This document shows, piece by piece, positions 26,961 through 38,701 of a stretch of 64,000 nt of DNA. A program made the translations under genes and the position numbers. Under the pieces are notes generated by a model that worked only from the letters and a program-made list of their open reading frames with translations, ran no database searches and had not been told where the DNA came from. The DNA is taken from NCBI RefSeq assembly GCF_024345575.1, contig NZ_JAGQBJ010000001.1, positions 558,001 to 622,000 on the forward strand. Reading direction: 5' to 3'. The DNA is from Cyanobium sp. Morenito 9A2. GTDB taxonomy: Bacteria; Cyanobacteriota; Cyanobacteriia; PCC-6307; Cyanobiaceae. How positions within the stretch are numbered: the stretch's first letter is position 1; every line of letters starts with the position of its first letter.

Positions 26961-27150
26961 AACCAACCGCCAGGTGACCATCAGCCTACCGACAACGTTC
27001 GGCTCGTCCCATGGTGCCGGGCCCGTCCGACCCTTACCCGATCCGGTGGTCGATGACCTGGCGCGCCGGGGGGCCACCACTTCGTCCGCGGGTCTCCAGC
27101 TGAAAGGGGCGGCCTTGATCAGCGAGGAGCGCGACGCTTGAGCCGCCGCC

Positions 27151-28959
27151 CTACTGGTTCAACTTCAGCACCGCCATGAACGCCTCCTGGGGCACGTCCA
27201 CCTTGCCCATCGCTTTCATGCGTTTCTTGCCCTTGGCCTGCTTCTTGAGGAGCTTCTTCTTGCGGCTGATGTCGCCGCCGTAGCACTTGGCGAGCACGTC
27301 TTTGCGGATCGCACTGATGCTTTCGCTGGCGATGATGCGGCTGCCGATCGAGGCCTGGATCGGAATTTTGAACTGCTGGCGCGGGATCAGCTCCTTGAGC
27401 TTCTCCACCAAGCCCTTGCCCACGTTGTAGGCCTTGTCGCGGTGCACGATCGTGGTGAGTGGATCGGCTTTTTCAGCGTTGATCAGCACATCGAGGCGCA
27501 CCAGTTCGTTCTTGCGGTAGCCGATCAGGCTGTACTCCATCGAGGCGTAGCCTTTCGTGCGGCTCTTCATCTGATCGAAGAAGTCGGTCACCACCTCCGC
27601 CAGGGGCATCTCGTAGTGCAGGGTCACCCGTTCCGGGGTGATGAACTTCATGTCGATGAACTCGCCCCGGCGCTCCTGACAGAGCTCCATCAGAGCCCCG
27701 TTGTAGGTGTTGGGGGTGTAGATCTCCAGCTTCACGTAGGGTTCCTCGATCGATTCGCGCTGCTGCGGATCGGGCAGGGTGGCGGGGTTGTCCACCATCA
27801 AGGTGCTGCCGTCGACCATGTTCACCTGGTAGATCACCGACGGCGCCGTCACGATCAAGTCCAGGTCGTATTCGCGCTCCAGGCGCTCCTGCACGATCTC
27901 CATGTGCAGCAGGCCCAGGAAGCCGCAGCGGAAGCCAAAACCCATGGCGCTGCTGGTTTCTGGTTCGTACTTCAAGGCGGCATCGGAGAGTTGCAGCCGA
28001 TCGAGCGCCTCGCGCAGATCCGGGTACTGGTCGGCGTCGGTGGGGAACAGGCCGCAGAACACCATCGGCTTGGCCTCGGCGTAGCCCGGCAGGGGCGCCT
28101 CGGCCGGATCAGCCAGCAGGGTGATCGTGTCGCCCACGCGGGCATCGGCCACCGCCTTGATCGAGGCTGCCAGGTAGCCCACCTCACCCGCATGCAGGCT
28201 CTCCACCTGGCGCTGATCCGGCGCCATCACCCCCACCTCATCGAGCTCGATGGTCTTGCCGCTGGCCATCAGCAGCACCTTGTCTTTGCGCGCGATCCGT
28301 CCGCTGATCACCCGGAAATAGACGATCACGCCCCGGTAGGCGTCGTAATAGGAATCAAAGATCAGTGCCCGCAGGGGTTCGTTCACCCGATCGGGCGGCG
28401 GCGGCACCCGCTCCACCACCGCCTGCAGGATCTCAGGGATGCCCAAGCCCGTCTTGGCGGAGCAGGGGATCGCGTTGGAGGTGTCGAGGCCGATGATCGA
28501 CTCGATCTCCTCGCTGATGCGCGCCGGATCGGCCCCGGGCAGGTCGATCTTGTTGAGCACCGGGATGATCTCCAGATCGTTCCCCATCGCCAGATACACG
28601 TTCGCCAGGGTCTGGGCCTCCACCCCCTGGCTCGCATCCACCACCAGCAACGCGCCCTCACAGGCCTGGAGCGAGCGGCTCACCTCGTAGGAGAAATCGA
28701 CGTGACCGGGGGTGTCGATCAGGTTGAGGATGTACGTCTCGCCATCGGCGGCGGTGTACTCCATCCGCGCCGCCTGGAGCTTGATCGTGATGCCGCGCTC
28801 CCGCTCCAGTTCCATGTTGTCGAGGAACTGGGCCTGCATGTCGCGCGCTGCCACGGTGCCGGTGGCCTGCAGCAACCGATCGGCCAGGGTCGATTTGCCG
28901 TGGTCGATGTGGGCAATGATGCAGAAATTGCGGATCCGTGAAACGGGAACATCGGTCAT
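27151..28959 (-). CDS. lepA: Elongation factor 4 (LepA), ribosome back-translocase GTPase
   Basis: The 602-residue protein starts [20 protein letters not shown] and carries the GTPase motifs [22 protein letters not shown] and [13 protein letters not shown]-like domains II, III and V, and the LepA-specific C-terminal domain ending in a Lys-rich [19 protein letters not shown] followed by [14 protein letters not shown]. Length and all motifs are standard. EF4 acts on stalled ribosomes in the cytoplasm. It stands alone on the - strand between pseudogenes and the VapBC-like pair. Confidence 0.97.
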   Translation of the reverse strand: MTDVPVSRIRNFCIIAHIDHGKSTLADRLLQATGTVAARDMQAQFLDNMELERERGITIKLQAARMEYTAADGETYILNLIDTPGHVDFSYEVSRSLQACEGALLVVDASQGVEAQTLANVYLAMGNDLEIIPVLNKIDLPGADPARISEEIESIIGLDTSNAIPCSAKTGLGIPEILQAVVERVPPPPDRVNEPLRALIFDSYYDAYRGVIVYFRVISGRIARKDKVLLMASGKTIELDEVGVMAPDQRQVESLHAGEVGYLAASIKAVADARVGDTITLLADPAEAPLPGYAEAKPMVFCGLFPTDADQYPDLREALDRLQLSDAALKYEPETSSAMGFGFRCGFLGLLHMEIVQERLEREYDLDLIVTAPSVIYQVNMVDGSTLMVDNPATLPDPQQRESIEEPYVKLEIYTPNTYNGALMELCQERRGEFIDMKFITPERVTLHYEMPLAEVVTDFFDQMKSRTKGYASMEYSLIGYRKNELVRLDVLINAEKADPLTTIVHRDKAYNVGKGLVEKLKELIPRQQFKIPIQASIGSRIIASESISAIRKDVLAKCYGGDISRKKKLLKKQAKGKKRMKAMGKVDVPQEAFMAVLKLNQ

Positions 28960-29041
28960 CGCGCCTTGAAAGCCCGTTCAGGGAAGCCAGTGGGGACGAT
29001 CCTAGGAATCAGGTGCCTGGGCCCCAGGACAAACATCTCAA

Positions 29042-29057
29042 CTAAGCTAAGACTTAG
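29042..29057 (+). promoter_or_regulatory. Possible autoregulatory operator of the VapBC-type pair
   Basis: Two direct CTAAG repeats (29042-29046, 29047-29051) followed by an inverted CTTAG (29053-29057) lie 15 bases before the antitoxin ATG. Antitoxins of this kind usually bind short inverted repeats over their own promoter. Binding is inferred only from position and symmetry. Confidence 0.35.
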
Positions 29058-29071
29058 TCCACTCCCGAGCC

Positions 29072-29356
29072 ATGGCGCCCCCAGCTCAGCCGTCGCCCAA
29101 GCAGGGGGGCCTGCGCCAGGTCAACGTGCACGAAGCCAAAACCCAGCTCTCCCGACTGCTCCAGGAGGTGGAAGCCGGCCAGGCGGTGGTGATCGCCCGG
29201 GCCGGGGTCCCCATCGCCCAGCTGGTGCCCCTGCATCGCATCGCCCCCGGCGTCGCGCCGCCAGGGGCGATGCGCGGTGAGATCACCATGGCGGACGACT
29301 TCGATCGGCCCCTGGACGACCTGTTCACAGTTCTGCAGACGCCGATGGCCCCCTGA
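29072..29356 (+). CDS. Phd/YefM-type antitoxin of a VapBC-like module
   Basis: The 94-residue protein contains RQVNVHEAKTQLSRLLQEVE and VVIARAGVPIAQLVPL, the conserved core of Phd/YefM antitoxins that form an N-terminal DNA-binding dimer. The C-terminal tail (DDFDRPLDDLF) is the part expected to wrap the toxin. It ends 3 bases before the PIN-domain toxin, in the usual antitoxin-first order. Confidence 0.85.
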   Translation: MAPPAQPSPKQGGLRQVNVHEAKTQLSRLLQEVEAGQAVVIARAGVPIAQLVPLHRIAPGVAPPGAMRGEITMADDFDRPLDDLFTVLQTPMAP

Positions 29357-29359
29357 TCC

Positions 29360-29749
29360 ATGGCACGGTTGCTCCTCGACACCCACTTGGTGCTCTGGTG
29401 GATCGGAGATCACCCGCGGCTGCCCAAGGCCGCCATTGGGCTGATCCGCGACCCCGATAACGAGGTCCATGTCAGCCAGGTCTCGCTCTGGGAGCTGGCG
29501 ATCAAATCCTCCCTGGGGCGGCTCGATGCCGACCTGGCCAGGCTTGAGCAGTGCATTCCCGCCCAGGGCTTCCGCTGGTTGCCGATCCGCAACCAGCACC
29601 TGCTGGCGGTGGCCGAACTGGAGACCAGCCCTTTGCACCACGACCCGTTTGATCGGCTTCTGGTGGCCCAGAGCCGCTGTGAACCGCTACGGCTCCTCAC
29701 GTCCGATCGCCAGCTCGCGGCCTATGGGCCCACGGTGACGGTGCTCTGA
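29360..29749 (+). CDS. PIN-domain ribonuclease toxin (VapC-like)
   Basis: A 129-residue PIN protein. The acidic residues expected for the metal site are visible: Asp in LLLDTHLVLWW, Glu in SLWELAIKSS, Asp in HHDPFDRLLVAQ and Asp in LLTSDRQLAAY. It should be an RNase kept in check by the antitoxin encoded just upstream. The module looks intact, unlike the broken antitoxin gene 3 kb away. Confidence 0.85.
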   Translation: MARLLLDTHLVLWWIGDHPRLPKAAIGLIRDPDNEVHVSQVSLWELAIKSSLGRLDADLARLEQCIPAQGFRWLPIRNQHLLAVAELETSPLHHDPFDRLLVAQSRCEPLRLLTSDRQLAAYGPTVTVL

Positions 29750-29803
29750 AACCAGACGACCGCCAGGCCAGCTCACTAAGCTCAACTCAGCTTCCAAGCC
29801 CCC

Positions 29804-30061
29804 ATGAGCACTGAAACCGTCAACGACCCCCGCGCCCTCACGATCGAGAACGTGGAACGCGTGCTCGATGAGCTGCGCCCCTACCTGATGGCCGACGGCG
29901 GCAACGTCGAAATCGTGGAGATTGACGGCCCGATCGTGAAGGTGCGCCTCCAGGGCGCTTGCGGCACCTGCCCCAGCAGCACCATGACCCTGAAGATGGG
30001 CATCGAGCGCAAGCTGCGGGAGGAAATCCCCGAAGTGAACGAAGTGGTTCAGGTGCTCTGA
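29804..30061 (+). CDS. NifU-like iron-sulfur scaffold (one NifU C-terminal domain)
   Basis: The 85-residue protein is a single NifU C-terminal domain: [20 protein letters not shown] and the cluster-binding CxxC in [18 protein letters not shown]. It should carry a transient Fe-S cluster to target proteins, relevant to the many Fe-S enzymes of this genome. The length is typical for the short cyanobacterial form. Confidence 0.9.
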   Translation: MSTETVNDPRALTIENVERVLDELRPYLMADGGNVEIVEIDGPIVKVRLQGACGTCPSSTMTLKMGIERKLREEIPEVNEVVQVL

Positions 30062-30070
30062 AGCAAAACT

Positions 30071-31822
30071 TCACACTCGGGTGCGAGAGGCAAGGTCTTG
30101 GACTATGCCCCGCGCTGATTCAAGAACAAAATTCTCAAATCCTCTTACGAACTCCATTCTGTCGTAAAGATTGGATTGAGCTTTTTCTTGTATTTCCTGT
30201 CGCAAGGATGATCTGATTGCAGGATTGTTAGAGATTTGTGCCGCCAACTTTACATACTCATCCAATGTCTGAGCGATGGGTGGTTGTGAAACACCCATCA
30301 AGCGATAAGCGGCTGCAACCATTCGCGTTCGAAGGAACTTTCCTTCCAATGTAACTGTTGGCGTGCCGGCATGGAGGGTTTCAAACAGTGTGATGCCACT
30401 ACCAAAATAGATCGGATCTAACAACACGTCGATACACCCAGCCAACCCAAAAAAATCTTTTCTAGACATGCGACCGAGCAGGATCAGCCGTTCACTGACA
30501 GATGGCGCCTGCTCAGCCATCCGGTTCAAAAAAATCTCCGTCGACGAGGTGACTTCAGATTCCACGAAGACGAACCAAGCTTTGGGCGCATCAAGGGCCA
30601 GCCGCTCCAGAACCGCATCAAAATCTGGGTGGATCTTTTCAAGCGATTGGAGGCAGCCGATCAGAGCGTCATCTGGGGGAAGAAAGAAATAATCTCGCGT
30701 GAGCAAGGAACCTTCTATCGCATCCGATGGGAAGCAACATGGCAAACCCGGTAACCGAATCAGCCTTTCGCTGTAATGGTCTTGGCCCATTTCGGGCTCT
30801 ACCAAATCCCCTGAAATGTAGGCATCAACGAAGGGCATGCCAGACGTTTGCGGCCAACCCCACCCAGTTACCTGCAGTGGTGCGTGACGACGGGCGGCAA
30901 GCTGAGTCATGGCTGGGTGGGTGCCGATGTCAGTGAAAAACAGCACATCAAGAGTGAGAGCACGCAGACGTTCAGTGGATTCATCCAAGGAACCGGAGAG
31001 ACGCACAACTTCTTGACAGCACGACTCCAGTCGATCGGTGGTTGCATCGTGCTTTGCGTCGGCGAGGTGGATCAGCACCACCTCGATTTGATCTCGATCG
31101 AGGTGTCGAATAAGACCCTCGAATGCCCTGGTGACACTGTGATCATAGAAACACCCAGATAGAAAGCCAACTCTGATTTTCCTTGAACTTGTCTGGCCAG
31201 GATTGACGTAAACCTCACTAGCAGCTGACTGGTCGCCAAATGAACGAACCATCAGACGCCCATAAGCCTCCAATAACGGGCGATCATTCTGGTTATGAGT
31301 GCTGAGGTAGAAGGGATGACATGTCAATGTTGTAGGCATGCACTCGGTGCATTCATCCTTCACAATCGCATCCATTAGAGCCAAGCAACGCTTGCGTAGA
31401 TTGCTGATCTGCTCGGTCGATGACGCAACTACTGGCAACACAAAGGCATGATTGAGTTGCAGGATTAGCGAATTAGGGCGCAGGGCGAGTGCTTCAGAAT
31501 GCCAATGAATGGCCTCGTCTGGCCTGGAAATACTACGATAGAGAAAACCTAAAGCTGAGCGGCATTCGATATTGCTGGGGTCCAATTCTGCTGCACACTT
31601 GAGCGCCTGAGCAGCTTCTCCCAAAAGACCCAAATGGCCCAGAGTCTGGCCGAGTCGATCCCAGGCCAACGCCGAATGAGGGTCTCGCTCAAGCACCAAC
31701 AGAAATGTCTGGCGTGCTTCCTGATGGGCGCCATCGGCAGCGAGCTCGATTCCGTGCTGAAGAAGAGACCTTGCTTCCTCGGCACCCAAGGTCAGTTTCT
31801 CTGATGGGTCAAGCTCAGACAA
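30071..31822 (-). CDS. TPR protein with O-GlcNAc-transferase-like (SPINDLY/GT41) domain
   Basis: The 583-residue protein has TPR repeats in the first 130 residues (SALAWDRLGQTLGHLGLLGE; FLYRSISRPDEAIHWHSEAL). The catalytic part resembles GT41 bacterial enzymes: IRVGFLSGCFYDHSVTRAFEGL, PLQVTGWGWPQTSGMPFVDAY, LLDPIYFGSGITLFETLHAG and PTVTLEGKFLRTRMVAAAYRLMG. It may transfer a sugar to protein or surface acceptors. The gene is markedly lower in GC than the flanking nifU-like and serS genes and stands alone, which suggests transfer. It converges with the nifU-like gene across 9 bases. Confidence 0.75.
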   Translation of the reverse strand: MSELDPSEKLTLGAEEARSLLQHGIELAADGAHQEARQTFLLVLERDPHSALAWDRLGQTLGHLGLLGEAAQALKCAAELDPSNIECRSALGFLYRSISRPDEAIHWHSEALALRPNSLILQLNHAFVLPVVASSTEQISNLRKRCLALMDAIVKDECTECMPTTLTCHPFYLSTHNQNDRPLLEAYGRLMVRSFGDQSAASEVYVNPGQTSSRKIRVGFLSGCFYDHSVTRAFEGLIRHLDRDQIEVVLIHLADAKHDATTDRLESCCQEVVRLSGSLDESTERLRALTLDVLFFTDIGTHPAMTQLAARRHAPLQVTGWGWPQTSGMPFVDAYISGDLVEPEMGQDHYSERLIRLPGLPCCFPSDAIEGSLLTRDYFFLPPDDALIGCLQSLEKIHPDFDAVLERLALDAPKAWFVFVESEVTSSTEIFLNRMAEQAPSVSERLILLGRMSRKDFFGLAGCIDVLLDPIYFGSGITLFETLHAGTPTVTLEGKFLRTRMVAAAYRLMGVSQPPIAQTLDEYVKLAAQISNNPAIRSSLRQEIQEKAQSNLYDRMEFVRGFENFVLESARGIVQDLASRTRV

Positions 31823-31941
31823 ATCAACTGCGCACAGCTACAGGAATACTAACGACGCACTTTTTATCACTCAGCGCATACACCCGTTTTGAGAGCTTCG
31901 GGGCAGCCCCGTAAGCTCCCCTTTCCCTTGGCGATCGAGCC

Positions 31942-33222
31942 GTGCTGGACCAGCGCCTGGTGCGCCAGAACCCTGAGCTGGTGGTCGAGCAGCTCGGGCG
32001 CCGTGGCCTCAAGCTCGACCTCACCGGCCTGCAGCTGATCGCCCAGCAACAGCGCGACCTCGAAGAGCAGCTCAGCAACCTGCAGGCCGAGGGCAACCGT
32101 GTGGGCAAGGAGGTGGGCCAGCGCATCTCGACCGGCGCCTCGCCGGCGGGCCCGGAAGTGAAGGAGCTGCGCGAGCTCGGCAACCGCCTCAAGCAGCAGG
32201 TGGCGGTGCTCGATGAGGAGGAGAAATCCCTCAGCGCCCGCTTGCGCGAGCAGCTGCTGGGCCTGCCCAACCTGCCCTCGGCCCTCAGCCCCGAGGGGGT
32301 CAGCGAAGCCGACAACATCGAGGTCAAGCGCTGGGGGGAACCCCGGATCGAAATGGGCCTGCAGGAGCATGGCGCCATCGCCGAACGGCTCGGCCTGCTC
32401 GACACCGAGCGCTCCGTGCGCATCGCCCAGAGCCGCTTCGTGACCTTGCTGGGCCAGGGGGCGCGGCTGGAAAGAGCCTTAATCAGCTTCATGATCGACC
32501 TGCACGCCCGTAAGGGCTACCGCGAGGTCTTGCCGCCGATCCTGGTGAACACCGCCAGCCTCACGGGCTCCGGCCAGCTACCCAAATTCGCGGAAGAAAG
32601 CTTCCGCTGCGCCGACGATGACCTCTGGCTCACCCCCACCGCCGAGGTGCCTCTCACCGCCTTGCACCGCGACGAGGTGATCCCCGCCGAGCAGCTGCCG
32701 CTCAGATACGTCGCCTTCACCCCCTGCTTCCGGCGTGAGGCGGGCTCCTACGGCCGCGACACCAAGGGCCTGATCCGCCTGCACCAGTTCCACAAGGTGG
32801 AGCTGTACTGGTTCTGCCATCCGCAGCACTCGGACGCGGCCCACGAGCAGCTCACGCGCGATGCCGAGTCCGTGCTTGAAGCCCTGGAGCTCCCCTACCG
32901 CCGTATCGAGCTCTGCACCGGCGATCTGGGCTTCTCCGCCGCCCGCACCTTTGATCTGGAGGTCTGGCTGGCGGGGGCCGGCACCTACCGGGAGATCTCC
33001 AGCTGCAGCACCTGCGCCGAGTTCCAGGCGCGGCGCTCCGCCATCCGTTTCAAGGAGGGCAAGGGCACCCAGCTGCTGCACACCCTCAACGGCAGCGGCC
33101 TGGCGATCGGCCGCACCATGGCCGCCCTGCTGGAGCACGGCCAGCAGGCCGATGGCTCGGTGGCCCTGCCGGCGGCGCTGTGGAGCTATTTCGGCGCCGA
33201 GCGCCTCACGGCGGAAGCTTGA
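31942..33222 (+). CDS. serS: Seryl-tRNA synthetase
   Basis: The 426-residue class II synthetase starts at a GTG and has the N-terminal coiled-coil arm (about residues 30-100), motif 2 FTPCFRREAGSYGRDTKGL followed by HQFHKVELYWF, and motif 3 LNGSGLAIGRTMAALLEHG. It charges tRNA-Ser in the cytoplasm. Length and motifs are standard. It heads a + strand run with the site-2 protease and nth genes. Confidence 0.96.
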   Translation: MLDQRLVRQNPELVVEQLGRRGLKLDLTGLQLIAQQQRDLEEQLSNLQAEGNRVGKEVGQRISTGASPAGPEVKELRELGNRLKQQVAVLDEEEKSLSARLREQLLGLPNLPSALSPEGVSEADNIEVKRWGEPRIEMGLQEHGAIAERLGLLDTERSVRIAQSRFVTLLGQGARLERALISFMIDLHARKGYREVLPPILVNTASLTGSGQLPKFAEESFRCADDDLWLTPTAEVPLTALHRDEVIPAEQLPLRYVAFTPCFRREAGSYGRDTKGLIRLHQFHKVELYWFCHPQHSDAAHEQLTRDAESVLEALELPYRRIELCTGDLGFSAARTFDLEVWLAGAGTYREISSCSTCAEFQARRSAIRFKEGKGTQLLHTLNGSGLAIGRTMAALLEHGQQADGSVALPAALWSYFGAERLTAEA

Positions 33223-33264
33223 ACGGCTGCGCCAGACTCAGCCCTTCTCAAGCGTCGTTCCGTA

Positions 33265-34356
33265 ATGGGTGTCCTCACCGCACTGGCGATCCTGGCGGGC
33301 CTGATCGTTGTGCATGAGGCGGGCCACTTCTTTGCCGCCACCTGGCAGGGCATCCGCGTCAGCAGCTTCTCGATCGGCTTCGGGCCGGTGCTGATCGAGC
33401 GCCAGCGCCGGGGCGTGCAGTTTGCCCTGCGCGCCTTCCCCCTGGGAGGCTTCGTGGCCTTCCCCGGCGACGATGACGACGGCAGCGCCATTGCGAGCGA
33501 TGACCCCGATCTGCTGCGCAACCGCCCCCTCACCCAGCGCGCCCTGGTGATCGCCGCCGGCGTGATCGCCAACCTGCTGCTGGCCTACGCGGTGCTGCTG
33601 GGCCAGGGCCTGGTGCTGGGCATGCCCACGGGCTTCAGCGCCACCCCCGGGGTGCTGGTGGTGGCCGTGCAACCCGGCCAGGCGGCGGCCAGCGCTGGCC
33701 TTCTGGCCGGTGATCGGATTGTTTCGCTCTCCGGGGTGCCGATCGCCGGTGGCCAGGAGGCCGTGGCGGAGATGGTGGAGCAGATCAAAGGCGCCCCTGG
33801 CCAGGCGCTGCAGCTGGAGGTGGAACGCGGCGCCCGCCGGATGTCCCTGCGCCTCACCCCCGCCGACCTGCGCGGCAGCGGCCGCATCGGCGCCCAGCTG
33901 CAACCCAATGGCACCGAGTCCTTCCGCCCCCCCACCAGCCCCCTGGAGCTGGTCGGCCAGGCCAACCGGGAGTTCTCCCAGCTCCTGGGCCGCACCGTCG
34001 ATGGTTTCGTGACCCTCGCCACCCACTTCGGCGAGACCGCCGGCCAGGTGTCGGGCCCGGTGAAGATCGTCGAGATGGGGGCCTCGCTGGCCAAGCAGGG
34101 CGGCAGCAGCCTGTTCGTGTTCACGGCCTTGATCTCCATCAACCTGGCGGTGCTCAACGCCCTGCCCCTGCCGCTGCTCGATGGCGGACAGTTCGCACTG
34201 CTGCTGCTTGAGGGCGTGCGCGGCAAGCCCATCTCCGATCGCCTGCAGAACGCTTTCCTCCAATCCGGTTTCGTGTTGCTGGTGAGCCTGAGCGTGGTGT
34301 TGATCGTCAAGGACACCTCCCAGCTGCCTCTGGTGCAGCAGCTGCTCAACCGCTGA
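33265..34356 (+). CDS. rseP: Site-2 intramembrane zinc metalloprotease (RseP/M50)
   Basis: The 363-residue protein has the zinc-site VHEAGHFFAAT in the first helix, a PDZ domain in the middle (VAVQPGQAAASAGLLAGDRI), and the C-terminal NALPLPLLDGGQ metal-binding motif between helices. It cleaves membrane-bound anti-sigma factors or remnant peptides within the membrane. Gene symbol follows the E. coli name; cyanobacteria often have several paralogues. Confidence 0.85.
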   Translation: MGVLTALAILAGLIVVHEAGHFFAATWQGIRVSSFSIGFGPVLIERQRRGVQFALRAFPLGGFVAFPGDDDDGSAIASDDPDLLRNRPLTQRALVIAAGVIANLLLAYAVLLGQGLVLGMPTGFSATPGVLVVAVQPGQAAASAGLLAGDRIVSLSGVPIAGGQEAVAEMVEQIKGAPGQALQLEVERGARRMSLRLTPADLRGSGRIGAQLQPNGTESFRPPTSPLELVGQANREFSQLLGRTVDGFVTLATHFGETAGQVSGPVKIVEMGASLAKQGGSSLFVFTALISINLAVLNALPLPLLDGGQFALLLLEGVRGKPISDRLQNAFLQSGFVLLVSLSVVLIVKDTSQLPLVQQLLNR

Positions 34357-34387
34357 ATCCACCGGCCAGCACCGCCCCGACCAGCCC

Positions 34388-35038
34388 ATGCCCCGTTTCC
34401 CCAGTGCCCGCACCCGGGCCCCGCTGATCTTGGCGCGGCTGGGGGAGCTCTACCCCGACGCCACCTGCTCGCTTGATTGGCGCACCCCCTGGGAGCTGCT
34501 GGTGGCGACCATGCTCTCGGCCCAGTGCACCGATGAACGCGTCAACAAGGTCACCCCGGCCCTGTTCGAGCGCTTCCCCGATGCCGCCGCCGCCGCCGCC
34601 GTGACCGGCCTCGATGTGGAGCCCTACGTGAAATCCACGGGCTTCTTTCGCAACAAGGCCAAGAACATCGTCGCCAGCTCGCGCCTGCTGATGGAGCGCC
34701 ACGGCGGTGCGGTGCCGGCCTCGATGGAGGAGCTGTTGGAGCTGCCCGGCGTGGCGCGCAAGACCGCCAACGTGGTTCTGGCCCATGCCTTCGGCATCAA
34801 CGCCGGCGTCACGGTGGACACTCACGTGAAACGGCTCAGCAACCGCCTGGGTCTGACCAAACAGAGCGATCCCCGCCGGATCGAGCCGGAGCTGATGAAG
34901 CTGCTGCCCCAGCCGATGTGGGAATTGTTCTCGATCCGGCTGATCTTCCACGGCCGCGCCGTCTGCAACGCCCGCAAGCCCGCCTGCGACGGCTGCCCGA
35001 TCGAGGACCTCTGCCCGAGCCATCCGGCCAGGCGGTAA
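34388..35038 (+). CDS. nth: Endonuclease III (DNA glycosylase/AP lyase)
   Basis: The 216-residue enzyme shows the helix-hairpin-helix [19 protein letters not shown] with catalytic Lys, the catalytic Asp in [15 protein letters not shown], and the four-cysteine [4Fe-4S] loop [17 protein letters not shown] with spacing C-x6-C-x2-C-x5-C. It removes oxidised pyrimidines in base excision repair. Confidence 0.95.
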   Translation: MPRFPSARTRAPLILARLGELYPDATCSLDWRTPWELLVATMLSAQCTDERVNKVTPALFERFPDAAAAAAVTGLDVEPYVKSTGFFRNKAKNIVASSRLLMERHGGAVPASMEELLELPGVARKTANVVLAHAFGINAGVTVDTHVKRLSNRLGLTKQSDPRRIEPELMKLLPQPMWELFSIRLIFHGRAVCNARKPACDGCPIEDLCPSHPARR

Positions 35039-35072
35039 GCTCGGCTATCTCCTGCTACCCGAACACAGCCGC

Positions 35073-35375
35073 ATGGCGAAGAAGTCGATGATCGCGCGTG
35101 ATGTGAAGCGCAAGAAGATGGTCGAGCGCTTCTCGGCCAAGCGCGCTGCGCTGATGGAGGCCTTCGGGGCAGCGGCTGATCCGATGGCGCGCCTGGAGAT
35201 CCACCGCAAGATCCAGGGCCTGCCCCGCAACAGCGCCCCCAACCGCGTGCGCAACCGTTGCTGGGCCACTGGCAAACCCCGCGGCTACTACCGCGATTTC
35301 GGCCTGTGCCGCAACCAGCTGCGGGAGCGGGCCCACAAGGGGCTCCTGCCCGGCGTCACCAAATCCAGCTGGTGA
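35073..35375 (+). CDS. rpsN: 30S ribosomal protein S14
   Basis: A 100-residue S14 of the zinc-less (C-) type: [18 protein letters not shown] at the start and [20 protein letters not shown] followed by [19 protein letters not shown]. It belongs to the small-subunit head. The gene is monocistronic here with its own terminator. Confidence 0.97.
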   Translation: MAKKSMIARDVKRKKMVERFSAKRAALMEAFGAAADPMARLEIHRKIQGLPRNSAPNRVRNRCWATGKPRGYYRDFGLCRNQLRERAHKGLLPGVTKSSW

Positions 35376-35412
35376 TTCAGCCGGCGGCTGCCCCCACCAG
35401 GGCGCGCCAAGG

Positions 35413-35438
35413 GGGGTCCCGCCAGGGGCCCCTTTTTT
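35413..35438 (+). terminator. Rho-independent terminator after rpsN
   Basis: An 8-base GC stem (35413-35420 with 35425-35432, one wobble) closes a 4-base loop and is followed by six T residues (35433-35438). It lies about 38 bases after the rpsN stop and 100 before pnp. Confidence 0.8.
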
Positions 35439-35539
35439 GCGCCCCGACCTCCCGCGCCACACCCCTGGGCCCCCTGCCCCAGGAGGTGTGCGCACCGAAT
35501 GCGAGAATGCCATTTGACAAAAAACGGACATAAGCGCAC

Positions 35540-37669
<2,130 letters not shown>

Positions 37670-37680
37670 GTCCCACCCTC

Positions 37681-37709
37681 CCCAGGGCTGGGCCACCGCC
37701 AGCCCTGGG
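37681..37709. terminator. Hairpin between convergent pnp and cysQ-like genes
   Basis: A perfect 11-base inverted repeat (37681-37691 and 37699-37709) with a 7-base loop sits in the 52-base gap between two converging genes. There is no T-run on either strand, so it may act as a weak bidirectional terminator or an mRNA 3' end stabiliser. Confidence 0.5.
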
Positions 37710-37721
37710 ACCCTCCGCTGG

Positions 37722-38651
37722 CTACACCGCGAAGCCCGGATCAATCACGGCCAGCGCCGCCAAGGCCCGATCAGAGAGGGCCCCGTGGCTGACGCCATGG
37801 CTGGCGATCAGACAGCCGGCCTGGCGCACGTCGCCATCGTTGTAGGAGAGGGGGCGGCCATCGGCATGGGTGAAGGCCCCACCGGCGGCCCTCAACACCG
37901 CTTCGGGAGCCGCCATGTCCCAGTCCTTGGGGGCACTCCTGCCGGAGAGGGAGATGTAGAGGTCGGCTTCGCCCCGCAGAATCGTGGCCACCTTGCCGCC
38001 CACGCTGCCGATCGCCCTGGTGTCGCCCAGGGCCAGGGCCTCGAGAAGGTGCTCCAGCCTCTCGTCGCGGTGATTGCGGCTGGCCACCAGCACCAGCTCC
38101 CTCAGCAGGCTGCGGCGGCTCAGGGCCGGTGGGAACTGTTCGCCGGAGCGGTCCTCCCGCCAGGCGCGGCCGTTGCCATCGGCGCCGATCCAGCCGATCC
38201 AGAGCTCCTCAGGTTCGGGCAGCAGCACCACCCCCAGCACCGGGCGATGGTCCTTCACCAGGGCCAGATGCACGGCGTACTCACCGGTGCCCTGCAGGAA
38301 ATCCTTCGTGCCATCGAGGGGATCGAGGATCCACAGCCACTCGGCGGGCAAGGGTTCGCCCGCCCGCAGCTGCGCGCCAGCGGTCTCCTCGCTGAGCACG
38401 GTCCAGTCGGTCTGCGGGAAGGCGGCGGCGAGTCCCTCCAGCAACCAGCTGTTCACCGCCAGATCCGCCGCCGATACGGGCCCCTCGCCGCCCTCCTCCA
38501 CGCCCAGAGCACGGGGGAAGCCATGGGGAGGCTGCTCGCCGCGGGCATAGGCCCGCAGGATGTCCGCAGCGCCCCAGCTCAACCGACGTAACTCCCGGAA
38601 CAACCCCTCAGGCTCAACGTCGGGGGGCAGGATCGCGGTGGCCGGCATCAT
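37722..38651 (-). CDS. cysQ: Inositol-monophosphatase-family phosphatase, CysQ-like
   Basis: The 309-residue protein has the metal-site motifs of the family: VLSEETAGAQ, the DPLDGTKDFLQGTGEYAVHL loop, and the C-terminal KDWDMAAPEAVLRAAGG. This variant of motif DPLDGTKxF fits 3'(2'),5'-bisphosphate nucleotidases (CysQ), which hydrolyse PAP from sulfate assimilation. A role on inositol or fructose-bisphosphate substrates cannot be excluded. Confidence 0.85.
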   Translation of the reverse strand: MMPATAILPPDVEPEGLFRELRRLSWGAADILRAYARGEQPPHGFPRALGVEEGGEGPVSAADLAVNSWLLEGLAAAFPQTDWTVLSEETAGAQLRAGEPLPAEWLWILDPLDGTKDFLQGTGEYAVHLALVKDHRPVLGVVLLPEPEELWIGWIGADGNGRAWREDRSGEQFPPALSRRSLLRELVLVASRNHRDERLEHLLEALALGDTRAIGSVGGKVATILRGEADLYISLSGRSAPKDWDMAAPEAVLRAAGGAFTHADGRPLSYNDGDVRQAGCLIASHGVSHGALSDRALAALAVIDPGFAV

Positions 38652-38701
38652 GGAACGACGAAAAGGGGCATCGGGACGACCAACCGCCCGCGAGGTGCAT
38701 T

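Noticed and set aside
27442-28941. 499-codon open frame antisense to lepA
   Set aside because: His- and Val-rich composition typical of antisense GC-rich frames; lepA is unambiguous.
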